Shown here in pieces: positions 1 to 10,289 of a DNA stretch of 64,000 nucleotides. The notes beneath the pieces were generated by a model, which had not been told where the DNA came from, did not search any database, and was given only the letters and a program-made list of their open reading frames with translations. This DNA comes from Ptiloglossa arizonensis. Its lineage: Eukaryota; Arthropoda; Insecta; Hymenoptera; Colletidae. Both the position numbers and the translations under genes were made by a program. Every line of letters starts with the position of its first letter. The stretch's first letter is position 1. The DNA is taken from the NCBI RefSeq assembly GCF_051014685.1, contig NW_027478438.1:682001-746000 (forward strand), written 5' to 3'.

Positions 1-38
1 GGCCATTCCAGTTATTGGTTTCGAGTATCAGACTTGCG

Positions 39-46
39 AAAATTTT
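39..46. other. A4T4 tract, once per monomer (representative copy)
   Basis: The sequence aaaatttt sits inside gcgaaaattttgatgg and is conserved in the great majority of monomers. A4T4 tracts (not T4A4) are known to bend DNA. One such element per 177 bp would give a periodic bend at nucleosome-repeat spacing. Variants that break it include aaaattat near 930 and 4110, aacatttt near 1985 and 5170, aaaatgtt near 13310 and 38085, and aaaacttt in the monomers near 47815 and 50290. A structural role is inferred; only the motif is seen. Confidence 0.6.
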
Positions 47-143
47 GATGGTTTCTCAAGCATTCCTTAACTTGAAACTCCCGTATCTCGCGAACGGATT
101 GACGAACTCGAGAAATTCCTGTTGCATCTGAAAGCAGAAACTC

Positions 144-160
144 GCCCGATTACAACGGTG
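144..160 (-). other. CENP-B-box-like 17-mer (representative copy)
   Basis: Read on the minus strand, this site is CACCGTTGTAATCGGGC. The mammalian CENP-B box is YTTCGTTGGAARCGGGA, with essential core nTTCGnnnnAnnCGGGn. The site matches 12 of 17 positions and 7 of the 9 core bases; the two missing core bases are the TT at box positions 2-3. The equivalent segment recurs once per monomer, in a CG-containing form (acaacgg) or a TG form (acaatgg) that loses one more core base. A rough uniform-base estimate puts a chance 12/17 match somewhere in a 177-bp monomer at about 5%, so this is suggestive only. The missing core bases make binding by a canonical CENP-B doubtful. Confidence 0.35.
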
Positions 161-839
161 TGGGTACTTTTCCCCTAGGCCATACCAGTTGTTGGTTTCG
201 AGTATCAGACTTGCGAAAATTTTCATGTTTTCTCAACCATTCCTTAACTTCAAACTCCCATATCTCGCGAACGGATTGAAGTACTGGAGAAATTCCTGTT
301 GCATCTGAAAGCAGATACTCGCCCGATTACAACGGTATGTGTATTTTTCCCCTAGGCCATTGTAGTTATTGGTTTCGAGTATCAGACTTGCGAAAATTTT
401 GATGGTTTCTCAATCATTCCTTAATTTCTAACTCCCATATCTCGCGAACGGATTCACGAACTCGGGAAATTCCTGTTGCATCTGAAAGTAGAAACTCGCC
501 CGATTACAATGGTTTGTGTACTTTTCCCCTAGGTCATTCCAGTTATTGGTTTCGAGTATCAGACTTGCGAAAATTTTGATGGTTTCTCAACCATTCCTTA
601 ACTTCACACTCCCATATCTCGCGATCGGATTGACGAACTCGAGAAATTCCTGTTGCATCTGAAAGCAGATACTCGCCCGATTACAACGGTATGTGCATTT
701 TTGCCCTAGGCAATAGTTGTTATTGGTTTCGAGTATCAGACTTGCGAAAATTTTGATGGTTTCACAACCATTCCTTAACTTCGGACTTCCATATCTCGCG
801 AACGGATTGACGAACTCGAGAAATTCCTGTTGCATCTGA

Positions 840-3800
840 AAGCAGAAAGTCGCCCGATTACAACGGTATGTGTATTTTTGCCCAAGGCAATAGTAGTTAT
901 TGGTTTCGAGTATCAGACTTGCGAAAATTATGATAGTTTCTCAATCATTCCTTAATTTCTAACTCCCTAATCTCGCGAACAGATTGACGAACTCGAGATA
1001 TTCCTGTTGCATCTCAAAGTAGAAACTCGCCCGATTACATTGGTGTATGTATTTTTCCCCTAGGCCATTTCAGTTATTGGTTTCGAGTATCAGACTTGCG
1101 AAAATTTTCATGTTTTCTCAACCATTCCTTAACTTCAAACTCCCATATCTCGCGAACGGATTGAAGTACTCGAGAAATTCCTGTTGCATCTGAAAGTAGA
1201 AACTCGCCCGATTACAATGGTGTGTGTGCTTTTCCCCTAGGCCATTTCAGTTATTGGTTTCGAGTATCAGACTTGCGAAAATTTTGATGGTTTCTGAATC
1301 ATTCCGTATCTTCAAACTCCCATATCTCGCGAACGGATTGACGAACTCGAGTAATTCCTGTTGCATCTGAAAGTAGAAACTCGCCCGATTATAATGGTTT
1401 GTGTGCTCTTCACCTAGGCCATTCCATTTATAGGTTTCGAGTTTCAGACCAGCGAAAATTTTGATGGTTTCTCAACCATTCCTTAAATTCACACTCCCAT
1501 ATCTCGCGAACGGATTGACGAACTCGAGAAATTCCTGTTGCATCTGAAAGCAGAAACTCGCCCGATTACAATGGTATGTGTATTTTTGCCCTAGGCCATT
1601 GTAGTTATTGGTTTCGAGTTTCAGACTTGCGAAAATTTTGATGGTTTCTCAACCATTCCTTAACTTCACACTCCCATATCTCGCGAACGGATTGACGAAC
1701 TCGAGAAATTCCTGTTGCATCTGAAAGCAGATACTCGCCCGATTACAACGGTCTGTGTATTTTTCCCCTAGGCAATAGTTGTTATTGGTTTCGAGTATCA
1801 GACTTGCGAAAATTTTGATGGTTTCACAACCATTCCTTAACTTCAAACTTCCATATCTCGCGAACGGATTGACGAACTCGAGAAATTCCTGTTGCATCTG
1901 AAAGTAGAAACTCGTCCGATTACAATGGTGTGTGTACTTTTCCCCTTGGCCATTTCAGTTATTGGTTTCGAGTATCAGACTTGCGAACATTTTGATGGTT
2001 TCTCAACCATTCCTTAAGTTCAAACTCCCATATCTCGCGAGCGGATTGATGAACACGAGAAATACCTGTTGTATCTGAAAGTAGACACTCGCCTGATTAC
2101 AATGGAGTGTGTGCTTTCCCCTAGGCCATTCCAGTTATAGGTTTCGAGTATCAGACCAGCGAAAATTTTGATGGTTTCTCAACCATTCCTTAACTTCAAA
2201 CCCCCATATCTCGCGAACGGATTGACGAACTCGAGATACTCATGTTGCATCTGAAAGCAGATACTCGCCCGATTACAACGGTCTGTGTATTTTTCCCCTA
2301 GGCCATTCTAGTTATTGGTTTCGAGTATCAGACTTGCGAAAATTTTTATGGTTTCTCAATCAGTCCTTAACTTCTAACTCCCATATCTCGCGAACGGATT
2401 CACGAACTCGGCAAATTCCTGTTGCATCTGAAAGTAGAAACTCGCCCGATTACAATGGTTTGTGTACTTTTCCCCTAGGTCATTCCAGTTATTGGTTTCA
2501 AGTAACAGACTTGCGAAAATTTTGATGGTTTCTCAACCATTCCTTAACTTCACACTCCCATATCTCGCGAACGGATTGACGAACTCGAGAAATTCCTGTT
2601 GCATCTGAAAGCAGATACTCGCCCGATTACAACGGTATGTGCATTTTTGCCCTAGGCAATAGTTGTTATTGGTTTCGAGTATCAGACTTGCGAAAATTTT
2701 GATGGTTTCACAACCATTCCTTAACTTCAAACTTCCATATCTCGCGAACGGATTGACGAACTCGAGAAATTCCTGTTGCATCTGAAAGCAGAAACTCGCC
2801 CGATTACAATGGTATGTGTATTTTTCCCCTAGGCCATTGTAGTTATTGGTTTCGAGTATCAGACTTGCGAAAATTTTGATGGTTTCTCAATCATTCCTTA
2901 ATTTCTAACTCCCTAATCTCGCGAACGGATTGACGAACTCGAGATATTCCTGTTGCATCTGAAAGTAGAAACACGCCCGATTACATTGGTGTGTGTACTT
3001 TTACCCTAGGCCATTCCAGTTATTGGTTTTGAGTATCAGAATTGCGAAAATTTTGATGGTTTCTCAACCATTCCTTAACTTCAAACTCCCATATCTCGCG
3101 AACGGATTGACGAACTCGAGAAATTCCTGTTGCATCTGAAAGTAGAAACTCGCCCGTTTACATTGGTGTGTGTACTTTTCCCCTAGGCCATTCCAGTTAT
3201 TGGTTTCGAGTATCAGACTTGCGAAAATTTTGATGGTTTCACAACCATTCCTTAACTTCAAACTTCCATATCCCGCGAACGGATTGACGAACTCGAGAAA
3301 TTCCTGTTGCATCTGAAAGCAGAAAGTCGCCCGATTACAACGGTATGTGTATTTTTCCCCTAGGCCATTGTAGTTATTGGTTTCGAGTATCAGACTTGCG
3401 AAAATTTTGATGGTTTCTCAATCATTCCTTAATTTCTAACTCCCTAATCTCGCGAACGGATTGACGAACTCGAGATATTCCTGTTGCATCTGAAAGTAGA
3501 AACTCGCCCGATTACAATGGTGTGTGTACTTTTCCCCTTGGCCATTTCAGTTATTGGTTTCGAGTATCAGCCTTGCGAAAATTTTGATGGTTTCTCAACC
3601 ATTCCTTAACTTCAAACTCCCATATCTCGCGAACGGTTTGACGAACTCAAGAAATTCCTGATGCATCAGAAAGCGGAATGTCGCCCGATTACAACGGTAT
3701 GTGTATTTTTGCCCTAGGCAATAGTAGTTATTGGTTTCGAGTATCAGACTTGCGAACATTTTGATGGTTTCTCAACCATTCCTTAACTTCAAACTCCCAT

Positions 3801-4024
3801 ATCTCGCGAGCGGATTGATGAACACGAGAAATACCTGTTGCATCTGAAAGTAGACACTCGCCCGATTACAGTGGTGTGTGTCCTTTTCCCCTAGGCCATT
3901 CCAGTTATTGGTTTCGAGTATCAGACTTGCGAAAATTTTGATGGTTTCACAACCATTCCTTGACTTCAAACTCCCGTATCTCGCGAACGGATTGACGAAC
4001 TCGAGAAATTCCTGTTGCATCTGA
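840..4024 (+). repeat. 18-monomer HOR, copy A1
   Basis: This 3185-bp unit (18 x 177 minus one base) matches the next unit position by position at offset +3185. Shared rare variants include aaaattatgat near 928/4113, gaagtactcgag near 1168/4353, the single-base deletion in gtgctttcccc near 2110/5295, and tttttatggtttctcaatca near 2342/5527. Differences are scattered single substitutions, so the copies arose by recent unequal exchange or a similar duplication. Confidence 0.85.
1948..2123 (+). repeat. 176-bp monomer of the gtgctttcccc lineage (first of five)
   Basis: One T is lost from gtgcttttcccc, with companion changes atgaacacgag, ctgttgtatctg, gacactcgcctg and atggagtg. The same short monomer starts at 5133, 8495, 12034 and 13626, spaced 18, 19, 20 and 9 monomers apart. 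The 17.0 and 19.5 kb relatives keep all four T residues, so they either predate the deletion or were repaired. Confidence 0.92.
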
Positions 4025-7000
4025 AAGCAGAAAGTCGCCCGATTACAACGGTATGTGAATTTTTGCCCAAGGCAATAGTAGTTATTGGTTTCGAGTATCA
4101 GACTTGCGAAAATTATGATGGTTTCTCAATCATTCCTTAATTTCTAACTCCCTAATCTCGCGAACAGATTGACGAACTCGAGATATTCCTGTTGCATCTC
4201 AAAGTAGAAACTCGCCCGATTACATTGGTGTATGTATTTTTCCCCTAGGCCATTTCAGTTATTGGTTTCGAGTATCAGACTTGCGAAAATTTTCATGTTT
4301 TCTCAACCATTCCTTAACTTCAAACTCCCATATCTCGCGAACGGATTGAAGTACTCGAGAAATTCCTGTTGCATCTGAAAGTAGAAACTCGCCCGATTAC
4401 AATGGTGTGTGTGCTTTTCCCCTAGGCCATTTCAGTTATTGGTTTCGAGTATCAGACTTGCGAAAATTTTGATGGTTTCTGAATCATTCCGTATCTTCAA
4501 ACTCCCATATCTCGCGAACGGATTGACGAACTCGAGTAATTCCTGTTGCATCTGAAAGTAGAAACTCGCCCGATTATAATGGTTTGTGTGCTCTTCACCT
4601 AGGCAATTCCATTTATAGGTTTCGAGTTTCAGACCAGCGAAAATTTTGATGGTTTCTCACCCATTCCTTAAATTCACACTCCCATATCTCGCGAACGGAT
4701 TGACGAACTCGAGAAATTCCTGTTGCATCTGAAAGCAGAAACTCGCCCGATTACAATGGTATGTGTATTTTTGCCCTAGGCCATTGTAGTTATTGGTTTC
4801 GAGTTTCAGACTTGCGAAAATTTTGATGGTTTCTCAACCATTCCTTAACTTCACACTCCCATATCTCGCGAACGGATTGACGAACTCGAGAAATTCCTGT
4901 TGCATCTGAAAGCAGATACTCGCCCGATTACAACGGTATGTGCATTTTTGCCCTAGGCAATAGTTGTTATTGGTTTCGAGTATCAGACTTGCGAAAATTT
5001 TGATGGTTTCACAACCATTCCTTAACTTCAAACTTCCATATCTCGCGAACGGATTGACGAACTCGAGAAATTCCTGTTGCACCTGAAAGTAGAAACTCGT
5101 CCGATTACAATGGTGTGTGTACTTTTCCCCTTGGCCATTTCAGTTATTGGTTTCGAGTATCAGACTTGCGAACATTTTGATGGTTTCTCAACCATTCCTT
5201 AAGTTCAAACTCCCATATCTCGCGAGCGGATTGATGAACACGAGAAATACCTGTTGTATCTGAAAGTAGACACTCGCCTGATTACAATGGAGTGTGTGCT
5301 TTCCCCTAGGCCATTCCAGTTATAGGTTTCGAGTATCAGACCAGCGAAAATTTTGATGGTTTCTCAACCATTCCTTAACTTCAAACCCCCATATCTCGCG
5401 AACGGATTGACGAACTCGAGATACTCATGTTGCATCTGAAAGCAGATACTCGCCCGATTACAACGGTCTGTGTATTTTTCCCCTAGGCCATTCTAGTTAT
5501 TGGTTTCGAGTATCAGACTTGCGAAAATTTTTATGGTTTCTCAATCAGTCCTTAACTTCTAACTCCCATATCTCGCGAACGGATTCACGAACTCGGCAAA
5601 TTCCTGTTGCATCTGAAAGTAGAAACTCGCCCGATTACAATGGTTTGTGTACTTTTCCCCTAGGTCATTCCAGTTATTGGTTTCAAGTAACAGACTTGCG
5701 AAAATTTTGATGGTTTCTCAACCATTCCTTAACTTCACACTCCCATATCTCGCGAACGGATTGACGAACTGGAGAAATTCCTGTTGCATCTGAAAGCAGA
5801 TACTCGCCCGATTACAACGGTATGTGCATTTTTGCCCTAGGCAATAGTTGTTATTGGTTTCGAGTATCAGACTTGCGAAAATTTTGATGGTTTCACAACC
5901 ATTCCTTAACTTCAAACTTCCATATCTCGCGAACGGATTGACGAACTCGAGAAATTCCTGTTGCATCTGAAAGCAGAAACTCGCCCGATTACAATGGTAT
6001 GTGTATTTTTCCCCTAGGCCATTGTAGTTATTGGTTTCGAGTATCAGACTTGCGAAAATTTTGATGGTTTCTCAATCATTCCTTAATTTCTAACTCCCTA
6101 ATCTCGCGAACGGATTGACGAACTCGAGATATTCCTGTTGCATCTGAAAGTAGAAACACGCCCGATTACATTGGTGTGTGTACTTTTACCCTAGGCCATT
6201 CCAGTTATTGGTTTTGAGTATCAGAATTGCGAAAATTTTGATGGTTTCTCAACCATTCCTTAACTTCAAACTCCCATATCTCGCGAACGGATTGACGAAC
6301 TCGAGAAATTCCTGTTGCATCTGAAAGTAGAAACTCGCCCGTTTACATTGGTGTGTGTACTTTTCCCCTAGGCCATTCCAGTTATTGGTTTCGAGTATCA
6401 GACTTGCGAAAATTTTGATGGTTTCACAACCATTCCTTAACTTCAAACTTCCATATCCCGCGAACGGATTGACGAACTCGAGAAATTCCTGTTGCATCTG
6501 AAAGCAGAAAGTCGCCCGATTACAACGGTATGTGTATTTTTCCCCTAGGCCATTGTAGTTATTGGTTTCGAGTATCAGACTTGCGAAAATTTTGATGGTT
6601 TCTCAATCATTCCTTAATTTCTAACTCCCTAATCTCGCGAACGGATTGACGAACTCGAGATATTCCTGTTGCATCTGAAAGTAGAAACTCGCCCGATTAC
6701 AATGGTGTGTGTACTTTTCCCCTTGGCCATTTCAGTTATTGGTTTCGAGTATCAGCCTTGCGAAAATTTTGATGGTTTCTCAACCATTCCTTAACTTCAA
6801 ACTCCCATATCTCGCGAACGGTTTGACGAACTCAAGAAATTCCTGTTGCATCAGAAAGCGGAATGTCGCCCGATTACAACGGTATGTGTATTTTTGCCCT
6901 AGGCAATAGTAGTTATTGGTTTCGAGTATCAGACTTGCGAACATTTTGATGGTTTCTCAACCATTCCTTAACTTCAAACTCCCATATCTCGCGAGCGGAC

Positions 7001-7209
7001 TGATGAACACGAGAAATACCTGTTGCATCTGAAAGTAGACACTCGCCCGATTACAGTGGTGTGTGTCCTTTTCCCCTAGGCCATTCCAGTTATTGGTTTC
7101 GAGTATCAGACTTGCGAAAATTTTGATGGTTTCACAACCATTCCTTGACTTCAAACTCCCGTATCTCGCGAACGGATTGACGAACTCGAGAAATTCCTGT
7201 TGCATCTGA
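4025..7209 (+). repeat. 18-monomer HOR, copy A2
   Basis: Second copy of the 3185-bp unit; it carries the same diagnostic variants as the copy to its left. Small differences include ggcaattcc near 4603 (ggccattcc in A1) and a gaactggag change near 5766. Its right end passes into one extra monomer (7210-7386) before the third copy, so the next spacing is 19 monomers (3362 bp) instead of 18. Confidence 0.85.
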
Positions 7210-10200
7210 AAGCAGATACTCGCCCGATTACAACGGTATGTGCATTTTTGCCCTAGGCAATAGTTGTTATTGGTTTCGAGTATCAGACTTGCGAAAATTT
7301 TGATGGTTTCACAACCATTCCTTAACTTCGGACTTCCATATCTCGCGAACGGATTGACGAACTCGAGAAATTCCTGTTGCATCTGAAAGCAGAAAGTCGC
7401 CCGATTACAACGGTATGTGAATTTTTGCCCAAGGCAATAGTAGTTATTGGTTTCGAGTATCAGACTTGCGAAAATTATGATGGTTTCTCAATCATTCCTT
7501 AATTTCTAACTCCCTAATCTCGCGAACAGATTGACGAACTCGAGATATTCCTGTTGCATCTCAAAGTAGAAACTCGCCCGATTACATTGGTGTATGTATT
7601 TTTCCCCTAGGCCATTTCAGTTATTGGTTTCGAGTATCAGACTTGCGAAAATTTTCATGTTTTCTCAACCATTCCTTAACTTCAAACTCCCATATCTCGC
7701 GAACGGATTGAAGTACTCGAGAAATTCCTGTTGCATCTGAAAGTAGAAACTCGCCCGATTACAATGGTGTGTGTGCTTTTCCCCTAGGCCATTTCAGTTA
7801 TTGGTTTCGAGTATCAGACTTGCGAAAATTTTGATGGTTTCTGAATCATTCCGTATCTTCAAACTCCCATATCTCGCGAACGGATTGACGAACTCGAGTA
7901 ATTCCTGTTGCATCTGAAAGTAGAAACTCGCCCGATTATAATGGTTTGTGTGCTCTTCACCTAGGCAATTCCATTTATAGGTTTCGAGTTTCAGACCAGC
8001 GAAAATTTTGATGGTTTCTCAACCATTCCTTAAATTCACACTCCCATATCTCGCGAACGGATTGACGAACTCGAGAAATTCCTGTTGCATCTGAAAGCAG
8101 AAACTCGCCCGATTACAATGGTATGTGTATTTTTGCCCTAGGCCATTGTAGTTATTGGTTTCGAGTTTCAGACTTGCGAAAATTTTGATGGTTTCTCAAC
8201 CATTCCTTAACTTCACACTCCCATATCTCGCGAACGGATTGACGAACTCGAGAAATTCCTGTTGCATCTGAAAGCAGATACTCGCCCGATTACAACGGTA
8301 TGTGCATTTTTGCCCTAGGCAATAGTTGTTATTGGTTTCGAGTATCAGACTTGCGAAAATTTTGATGGTTTCACAACCATTCCTTAACTTCAAACTTCCA
8401 TATCTCGCGAACGGATTGACGAACTCGAGAAATTCCTGTTGCATCTGAAAGCAGAAACTCGCCCGATTACAATGGTATGTGTACTTTTCCCCTTGGCCAT
8501 TTCAGTTATTGGTTTCGAGTATCAGACTTGCGAACATTTTGATGGTTTCTCAACCATTCCTTAACTTCAAACTCCCATATCTCGCGAGCGGATTGATGAA
8601 CACGAGAAGTACCTGTTGTATCTGAAAGTAGACACTCGCCTGATTACAATGGAGTGTGTGCTTTCCCCTAGGCCATTCCAGTTATAGGTTTCGAGTATCA
8701 GACCAGCGAAAATTTTGATGGTTTCTCAACCATTCCTTAACTTCAAACCCCCATATCTCGCGAACGGATTGACGAACTCGAGATACTCATGTTGCATCTG
8801 AAAGCAGATACTCGCCCGATTACAACGATCTGTGTATTTTTCCCCTAGGCCATTGTAGTTATTGGTTTCGAGTATCAGACTTGCGAAAATTTTTATGGTT
8901 TCTCAATCAGTCCTTAACTTCTAACTCCCATATCTCGCGAACGGATTCACGAACTCGGCAAATTCCTGTTGCATCTGAAAGTAGAAACTCGCCCGATTAC
9001 AATGGTTTGTGTACTTTTCCCCTAGGTCATTCCAGTTATTGGTTTCGAGTATCAGACTTGCGAAAATTTGGATGGTTTCTCAACCATTCCTTAGCTTCAC
9101 ACTCCCATATCTCGCGAACGGATTGACGAACTCGAGAAATTCCTGTTGCATCTGAAAGCAGAAACTCGCCCGATTACAATGGTATGTGTATTTTTGCCCT
9201 AGGCCATTGTAGTTATAGGTTTCGAGTATCAGACTTGCGAAAATTATGATGGTTTCTCAATCATTCCTTAACTTCTAACTCCCATATCTCGCGAATGGAT
9301 TGACGAACTCGAGAAATTCCTGTTGCATCTGAAAGTAGAAACTCGCCCGATTACAATGGCGTGTGTACTTTTCCCCTAGGCCATTCCACTTATTGGTTTC
9401 GAGAATCAGAAGTGCGAAAATTCTGATGGTTTCACAACCATTCCTTGACTACAAACTCCCGTATCTCGCGAACGGATTGACGAACTCGAGAAATTCCTGT
9501 TGCATCTGAAAGCAGAAACTCGCCCGATTACAACGGTATGTGCATTTTTGCCCTAGGCAATAGTTGTTATTGGTTTCGAGTATCAGACTTGCGAAAATTT
9601 TGATGGTTTCACAACCATTCCTTAACTTCAAACTTCCATATCCCGCGAACGGATTGACGAACTCGAGAAATTCCTGTTGCATCTGAAAGCAGAAAGTCGC
9701 CCGATTACAACGGTATGTGTATTTTTCCCCTAGGCCATTGTAGTTATTGGTTTCGAGTATCAGACTTGCGAAAATTTTGATGGTTTCTCAATCATTCCTT
9801 AATTTCTAACTCCCTAATCTCGCGAACGGATTGACGAACTCGAGATATTCCTGTTGCATCTGAAAGTAGAAACTCGCCCGATTACAATGGTGTGTGTACT
9901 TTTCCCCTTGGCCATTTCAGTTATTGGTTTCAAGTATCAGCCTTGCGAAAATTTTGATGGTTTCTCAACCATTCCTTAACTTCAAACTCCCATATCTTGC
10001 GAACGGTTTGACGAACTCAAGAAATTCCTGTTGCATCAGAAAGCAGAATGTCGCCCGATTACAACGGTATGTGTATTTTTGCCCTAGGCAATAGTAGTTA
10101 TTGGTTTCGAGTATCAGACTTGCGAACATTTTGATGGTTTCTCAACCATTCCTTAACTTCAAACTCCCATATCTCGCGAGCGGATTGATGAACACGAGAA

Positions 10201-10289
10201 ATACCTGTTGCATCTGAAAGTAGACACTCGCCCGATTACAGTGGTGTGTGTCCTTTTCCCCTAGGCCATTCCAGTTATTGGTTTCGAGT
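7210..10289 (+). repeat. 18/19-monomer HOR, copy A3 with extra and rearranged monomers
   Basis: The copy begins with one additional monomer homologous to 663-839. It then follows A2 at offset +3362 up to about 9.1 kb, passes through a stretch (about 9130-9560) that does not follow that register, and follows A2 at +3185 from about 9.6 kb on. One monomer was therefore gained at the left and one lost inside. Private changes include tttggatgg near 9068, ttctgatgg near 9422 and cacttattgg near 9388. Confidence 0.75.
8814..8830 (-). other. Best CENP-B-box-like variant noticed
   Basis: The plus strand reads gcccgattacaacgatc, so the minus strand is GATCGTTGTAATCGGGC. The cggt-to-cgat change restores a T at box position 3, giving 8 of the 9 essential core bases of nTTCGnnnnAnnCGGGn (box position 2 is still A). 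I noticed this form only in this monomer. It is most likely a private mutation and carries no sign of amplification. Confidence 0.3.

Larger units (their letters stand above)
1..177 (+). repeat. Reference monomer with its internal landmarks
   Basis: This first monomer starts in phase with the window and is used here as the coordinate reference. Landmarks: ttcgagtatcagac near 20-33; the A4T4 element aaaatttt at 39-46; the palindrome tcgcga at 88-93; the palindrome ctcgag at 107-112; the segment gcccgattacaacggtg at 144-160, whose reverse complement resembles a CENP-B box; and a short tg-rich stretch followed by cttttcccc before the junction palindrome cctagg at 174-179. Common alternative states elsewhere are ttgcg or ccagcg just before the A4T4, gaacgg or gaacgc after tcgcga, and several junction types (ccattccag, ccattgtag, caatagttg, cctttgtag, catttgtaa). 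Confidence 0.9.
1..839 (+). repeat. Leading partial HOR of the 18/19-monomer family
   Basis: About 4.7 monomers precede the first full 18-monomer copy. The stretch from about 204 to 2274 reappears at 10290-12360 with a constant offset of 10086 bp (57 monomers minus three deletions), including the rare substitution that turns gtactcgag into gtactggag at 281 and 10367 and the gatcgg variant near 627 and 10713. The monomer at about 663-839, with the cggacttcc variant, returns as the extra nineteenth monomer at 7210-7386. Confidence 0.75.

Noticed and set aside
20..118. Possible hairpin between tttcgagt and actcgagaaa in each monomer
   Set aside because: The pairing is short, needs a bulge and has a loop of about 80 bases, so it is not convincing as a structural element.
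1390..1395. tataat, resembling a bacterial -10 box (also near 4574, 7936 and 11475)
   Set aside because: It arises from one substitution (gattataatgg for gattacaatgg) in an amplified monomer, with no -35 element or downstream gene. The sequence is not bacterial in character.
6957..7382. Minus-strand open frame of 141 codons with a repeated 59-residue unit (starts MQQEFLEFVN)
   Set aside because: It is one frame of the satellite read through 2.4 monomers after local loss of a stop. Shorter versions recur wherever the same variants occur, ends fall at monomer-specific stops, and no domain, promoter or codon bias is visible.
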